From assembly GCF_902859825.1 (NCBI RefSeq), contig NZ_CADIKB010000008.1, forward strand, positions 124,001 to 188,000: a stretch of DNA of 64,000 nucleotides, given 5' to 3'. The stretch is from Paraburkholderia phenoliruptrix (GTDB taxonomy: Bacteria; Pseudomonadota; Gammaproteobacteria; Burkholderiales; Burkholderiaceae). The notes under the pieces were generated by a model, which was not told the DNA's origin, did not search any database, and saw only the letters and a program-made list of their open reading frames with translations. Below are positions 59,183 through 64,000 of the stretch, piece by piece. The translations under genes and the position numbers were made by a program. The stretch's first letter is position 1; each line of letters opens with the position of its first letter.

Positions 59183-59216
59183 AAAAAAAGCCGCCCAGTC
59201 GAAACTGGGCGGCTTT
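59183..59216 (-). terminator. Terminator after rpoC
   Basis: AAAGCCGCCCAGT (59187-59199) pairs with ACTGGGCGGCTTT (59204-59216). On the minus strand the stem ends in a run of seven T. About 50 nt after the rpoC stop. Confidence 0.92.
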
Positions 59217-59267
59217 GCTGGCGGGTGAGCCGAGGCGGCTTGCGCCGCCCCGACATACCGGCTGAGC

Positions 59268-62200
59268 TTACTCGCCGGAGTGTTGCTGTTCGGCGGCCGG
59301 GGTTTCCGGCGTGCCGAACTCGAACGACTCTTCCGCTGCGATCTGGTCGAAACGCTCGCGGTCGGATAGCTCCTTGCTCTTGCGCGCCTTGTGGAACGCG
59401 AGACCCGTACCGGCCGGAATCAGACGGCCGACGATCACGTTTTCCTTCAGACCGCGCAGGTCGTCGCGCTTGCCCATGATCGCCGCTTCGGTCAGCACGC
59501 GGGTCGTTTCCTGGAACGACGCCGCGGAGATGAACGAGTCGGTGGACAGCGACGCCTTCGTGATACCGAGCAAGACGTTTTCGTACGTTGCCGGACGCTT
59601 GTCTTCCGCGATCATGCGGTCGTTTTCGTCGAGCATATCCGAACGCTCGACCTGTTCGCCCGGAATGAAGCGCGTATCGCCGTTGTCCGTGATCTGCACG
59701 CGGCGCAGCATCTGACGAACAATCACTTCAATGTGCTTGTCGTTGATCTTCACGCCTTGCAGACGGTACACGTCCTGCACTTCGTCCACGATGTAGCGCG
59801 ACAGCGCCTCGACGCCCTGCAGACGCAGGATGTCGTGCGGATCGGCCGGCCCGTCCACGATCATTTCGCCCTTGTTGACGACCTGACCATCGTGCACCAG
59901 AACCTGCTTTTCCTTCGCGATCAGGAACTCGTGCTGGTTGCCCTCGAGGTCCGTGATAACGAGACGCTGCTTGCCCTTCGTGTCCTTACCGAATGACGTC
60001 GTACCCGTGACTTCCGCCAGGATACCTGCGTCCTTCGGCGAACGTGCTTCGAACAGTTCCGCCACACGCGGCAGACCGCCGGTAATGTCACGCGTCTTCT
60101 GCGATTCGGTCGGGATACGTGCGAGCACTTCACCCACCTGCACCTGCTGACCGTCCTTCACGGTGATCAGCGCGCCGACCTGGAAGCCGATCTGCACCGA
60201 GTGCTCGGTGTTCGGGATCTTGACTTCCTCGCCGTTCGCGTCGAGCAGCTTGACCTGCGGACGCACCGTCTTGGACGCCTGCGAACCGCGGCGCTTCACG
60301 TCGATCACGACCAGCGTGGACAGACCCGTCACGTCGTCGATCTGCTTCGCCACGGTCACGCCTTCTTCGACGTTTTCGAACTTCACCGTGCCACCGTATT
60401 CGGTGATGATCGGACGCGTCATCGGGTCCCACGTCGCCAGCTGCGTGCCGGCCTTGATCTGCGCGCCGTCCAGTTGCAACAGCGTCGCGCCGTACGGCAC
60501 CTTGTGACGTTCGCGCTCGCGACCGTGGTCGTCGGTGATCATGGCTTCGCCCGAACGCGAGATGACGATCTGCTCGCCCTTCGCGTTGGTGACGTAACGC
60601 ATCGTGGACGTGAAACGCACCGTACCGTTCGACTTCGCTTCAACCGACGAAGCGACTGCCGCACGCGATGCCGCGCCACCGATGTGGAACGTACGCATGG
60701 TCAGCTGCGTGCCCGGCTCACCGATCGACTGAGCGGCGATCACACCGACCGCCTCACCGACGTTCACGAGCGAGCCGCGGCCCAGGTCGCGGCCGTAGCA
60801 GGCTGCGCACAGACCGTAGCGCGTTTCGCAGGTGAGCGGCGTACGCACGCGCACTTCGTCGATACCGAGGCGTTCGATTTCCTCGACCGCGTCTTCGTCG
60901 AGCAACGTGCCCGCTTCGTACAGCGTTTCCTGCGATTCCGGATTGACGACGTCGGCCACCGCCACGCGACCGAGAATACGGTCACGCAGTGCTTCGACGA
61001 CTTCACCGCCTTCGACCAGCGCCTTCATGGCCACGCCTTGCGACGTGCCGCAATCGTCCTCGACCACCACCAGATCCTGCGTCACGTCGACGAGACGACG
61101 CGTCAGGTAACCGGAGTTCGCCGTCTTCAGTGCCGTATCAGCCAGACCCTTACGTGCGCCGTGGGTCGAGATGAAGTACTGCAACACGTTCAGACCTTCG
61201 CGGAAGTTCGCGGTAATCGGCGTCTCGATAATGGAGCCGTCCGGCTTCGCCATCAGGCCGCGCATACCGGCCAGCTGACGAATCTGCACCGCCGAACCAC
61301 GCGCGCCCGAGTCCGCCATCATGTAGATGGAGTTGAACGACTCCTGACGCGTTTCGTTGCCGTCGCGGTCGATGACCGGTTCCGTGGACAGCTGCTCCAT
61401 CATCGCCTTGCCGACCGCTTCCGACGTTGCCGACCAGATGTCGACCACGTTGTTGTAGCGCTCTTGCGACGTGACGAGACCCGACATGTACTGACGGTCG
61501 TATTCCTTCACCTTCTTCGCGGCGTCGCCGACGATGGTTTCCTTCTGCGGCGGCACGAGCATGTCGTCCACGCAGATCGAAATACCCGCGCGCGTTGCCA
61601 GACGGAAACCGGACTGCATCAACTGGTCGGCGAAAATCACCGTTTCGCGCAGACCGCACTTGCGGAACGCCGTGTTGATGAGACGCGAGATTTCCTTCTT
61701 CTTCAGCGGCTTGTTCAGCACCGAGAACGGCAGGCCCGGCGGCAGAATCTCCGACAGGATCGCGCGGCCGACGGTCGTTGCGTACAGCGTGACCTTCGGC
61801 ACGAACGCCGGCGCGCCTTCCGACTTGTCTTCGTTGTGGACCATTTCGGTGATCCGCACGTTGACGCGCGAGGCGAGCTCGACTTCCTTGTTCTCGTAGG
61901 CACGCAGCACTTCCGAGACGCCGGTGAACGACAGGCCTTCGCCCTTGCCGTTCACTGCTTCACGGGTCGCGTAGTACAGACCCAGCACGATATCCTGCGA
62001 CGGCACGATCGACGGATCGCCGTTCGCCGGGAACAGCACGTTGTTCGACGCCAGCATCAGCGTTCGCGCTTCCATCTGCGCTTCGAGCGACAGCGGCACG
62101 TGAACAGCCATCTGGTCACCGTCGAAGTCGGCGTTGAACGCCGCGCAAACGAGCGGGTGCAGCTGGATTGCCTTGCCTTCGATCAGCACCGGCTCGAAAG

Positions 62201-63506
62201 CCTGAATGCCGAGACGGTGCAGCGTCGGCGCACGGTTCAGCATGACCGGATGCTCGCGGATCACCTCTTCGAGGATGTCCCACACCACCGGCGTCTGGTT
62301 CTCCACTTCCTTCTTCGCAGCCTTGATGGTGGTTGCAACACCCATCACTTCGAGCTTGTTGAAGATGAACGGCTTGAACAGTTCGAGCGCCATGAGCTTC
62401 GGCAGACCGCACTGATGCAGCTTGAGCGTCGGGCCGACCACGATGACCGAACGGCCCGAGTAGTCCACACGCTTACCGAGCAGGTTCTGACGGAAACGGC
62501 CGCCCTTACCCTTGATCATGTCAGCGAGCGACTTCAGCGGACGCTTGTTCGCGCCGGTCATGGCCTTACCGCGGCGACCGTTGTCGAGCAGCGAGTCGAC
62601 GGCTTCCTGCAGCATCCGCTTTTCGTTGCGGACGATGATTTCAGGCGCCTTCAGCTCGAGCAGACGCTTCAACCGGTTGTTACGGTTGATCACGCGGCGA
62701 TACAGGTCGTTCAGGTCCGATGTCGCGAAACGGCCGCCGTCGAGCGGCACGAGCGGGCGCAGTTCCGGCGGCAGCACCGGCAGCACTTCGAGCACCATCC
62801 AGTCAGGCTTGATGCCCGAACGCTGGAAAGCCTCGAGCACCTTCAGGCGCTTCGCGTACTTCTTGATCTTCGCTTCAGAGCCCGTGTTCTTGAGTTCGGT
62901 GCGCAGCAGTTCGACCTGTTCGTCGATGTTGATTGCGCGCAGCAGCTCGCGAACGCCTTCCGCGCCCATCTCGGCACGGAATTCGTCACCGTACTCTTCG
63001 ACCTTGTTGTAGTAATCCTCTTCGGTCATGATCTGGCGCGCTTTCAGCGGCGTCATGCCCGGGTCGATCACCACATAGGCTTCGAAGTACAGCACGCGCT
63101 CGATGTCGCGCAGCGTCATGTCGAGCACCATGCCCAGACGCGACGGCAGCGACTTCAGGAACCAGATGTGCGCAACCGGCGAGGCCAGTTCGATGTGGCC
63201 CATCCGTTCGCGACGCACCTTGGCGAGCGTCACTTCCACGCCGCACTTCTCGCAGATCACGCCGCGATGCTTCAGGCGCTTGTACTTGCCGCAAAGGCAT
63301 TCGTAGTCTTTGATCGGGCCGAAAATCTTCGCGCAGAACAGACCATCGCGCTCCGGCTTGAACGTCCGGTAGTTGATGGTTTCCGGCTTCTTCACTTCAC
63401 CGAACGACCACGAACGGATCTTGTCCGGCGAGGCCAGACCGATCTTGATTGCGTCAAAAACTTCAGGTTGTTGGACTTGCTTGAATAGATCGAGCAAAGC
63501 TTTCAT
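59268..63506 (-). CDS. rpoC: RNA polymerase beta' subunit
   Basis: 1412 aa. The N-terminal zinc site ([20 protein letters not shown]), the catalytic Mg loop [12 protein letters not shown], the trigger-loop and bridge-helix region [22 protein letters not shown], and the second zinc site ([15 protein letters not shown]) are intact. It is the catalytic half of the polymerase with RpoB. 21 nt after rpoB. Confidence 0.99.
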   Translation of the reverse strand: MKALLDLFKQVQQPEVFDAIKIGLASPDKIRSWSFGEVKKPETINYRTFKPERDGLFCAKIFGPIKDYECLCGKYKRLKHRGVICEKCGVEVTLAKVRRERMGHIELASPVAHIWFLKSLPSRLGMVLDMTLRDIERVLYFEAYVVIDPGMTPLKARQIMTEEDYYNKVEEYGDEFRAEMGAEGVRELLRAINIDEQVELLRTELKNTGSEAKIKKYAKRLKVLEAFQRSGIKPDWMVLEVLPVLPPELRPLVPLDGGRFATSDLNDLYRRVINRNNRLKRLLELKAPEIIVRNEKRMLQEAVDSLLDNGRRGKAMTGANKRPLKSLADMIKGKGGRFRQNLLGKRVDYSGRSVIVVGPTLKLHQCGLPKLMALELFKPFIFNKLEVMGVATTIKAAKKEVENQTPVVWDILEEVIREHPVMLNRAPTLHRLGIQAFEPVLIEGKAIQLHPLVCAAFNADFDGDQMAVHVPLSLEAQMEARTLMLASNNVLFPANGDPSIVPSQDIVLGLYYATREAVNGKGEGLSFTGVSEVLRAYENKEVELASRVNVRITEMVHNEDKSEGAPAFVPKVTLYATTVGRAILSEILPPGLPFSVLNKPLKKKEISRLINTAFRKCGLRETVIFADQLMQSGFRLATRAGISICVDDMLVPPQKETIVGDAAKKVKEYDRQYMSGLVTSQERYNNVVDIWSATSEAVGKAMMEQLSTEPVIDRDGNETRQESFNSIYMMADSGARGSAVQIRQLAGMRGLMAKPDGSIIETPITANFREGLNVLQYFISTHGARKGLADTALKTANSGYLTRRLVDVTQDLVVVEDDCGTSQGVAMKALVEGGEVVEALRDRILGRVAVADVVNPESQETLYEAGTLLDEDAVEEIERLGIDEVRVRTPLTCETRYGLCAACYGRDLGRGSLVNVGEAVGVIAAQSIGEPGTQLTMRTFHIGGAASRAAVASSVEAKSNGTVRFTSTMRYVTNAKGEQIVISRSGEAMITDDHGRERERHKVPYGATLLQLDGAQIKAGTQLATWDPMTRPIITEYGGTVKFENVEEGVTVAKQIDDVTGLSTLVVIDVKRRGSQASKTVRPQVKLLDANGEEVKIPNTEHSVQIGFQVGALITVKDGQQVQVGEVLARIPTESQKTRDITGGLPRVAELFEARSPKDAGILAEVTGTTSFGKDTKGKQRLVITDLEGNQHEFLIAKEKQVLVHDGQVVNKGEMIVDGPADPHDILRLQGVEALSRYIVDEVQDVYRLQGVKINDKHIEVIVRQMLRRVQITDNGDTRFIPGEQVERSDMLDENDRMIAEDKRPATYENVLLGITKASLSTDSFISAASFQETTRVLTEAAIMGKRDDLRGLKENVIVGRLIPAGTGLAFHKARKSKELSDRERFDQIAAEESFEFGTPETPAAEQQHSGE

Positions 63507-63527
63507 CGCTTCTCTCCAGTAGTCCGA

Positions 63528-64000
<473 letters not shown>

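Noticed and set aside
60201..63488. 1095-codon plus-strand frame opposite rpoC
   Set aside because: Mirror of the rpoC codon pattern; composition rich in His, Arg and Asp, no ribosome site, no family resemblance.

Overview
The window is about 64 kb of a GC-rich (roughly 62-64% by eye) betaproteobacterial chromosome. Gene order and protein sequences point to the family Burkholderiaceae, most likely Paraburkholderia or a close relative. The grounds are the order ompR-envZ-like, gltBD, ompW, dgt-aroB-aroK-pilQ(OP)NM, mrcA, cyaY/lptM-lysA, msrPQ, ccsB-resB-cytochrome c4, engB, hemB, dsbD-cutA, then rplQ-rpoA through rpsL and rpoCB, together with close matches to Burkholderia-type proteins from memory. 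No database search was possible. I see no prophage, CRISPR array, rRNA or tRNA gene.

Region by region. Bases 1-1388 hold the end of an OmpR-type response regulator and its EnvZ-like kinase. Bases 1600-5444 hold a Tat-targeted lipoprotein of the tyrosine-phosphatase family with a lost catalytic Cys, then an MFS transporter-DadA pair behind a dyad-marked promoter. Bases 5594-11893 are gltBD (glutamate synthase). Bases 12187-14539 hold a REP-type transposase relative with a destroyed HUH motif, an OmpW-family porin and an ElaB/DUF883 protein. Bases 14635-22044 (minus strand) run as pilM-pilN-pilOP-pilQ-aroK-aroB-dgt and couple type IV pilus assembly to the shikimate pathway. Bases 22299-26768 hold mrcA, cyaY (opposite strand), lptM and lysA. 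Bases 26860-32952 (minus) are envelope redox genes: MsrPQ methionine sulfoxide repair, System II cytochrome c biogenesis (CcsB/ResB) and a dihaem cytochrome c4. Bases 33171-37435 hold engB, hemB, dsbD and cutA.

Bases 37634-64000 (all minus strand) are the large transcription-translation block. In order of transcription it is rpoB (partial), rpoC, recQ, rpsL, rpsG, fusA, tuf, then the S10, spc and alpha operons from rpsJ to rplQ, including secY, infA, rpmJ and rpoA. It is nearly gap-free. The few larger gaps carry hairpins, and two of them carry good sigma70-type promoters (upstream of rplC and rplN) whose -10 boxes lie inside inverted repeats. The str operon promoter upstream of rpsL is also clear.

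Most of the window is ordinary housekeeping DNA. The items most worth a second look are: a candidate C-rich, anti-Shine-Dalgarno small RNA between engB and hemB on the minus strand; the Cys-to-Ser phosphatase; the transposase relative without its HUH histidines but with an AT-hook-like tail; the PilO-PilP fusion; and the palindrome-embedded promoters of the ribosomal operons. I see no clearly new multi-gene system.
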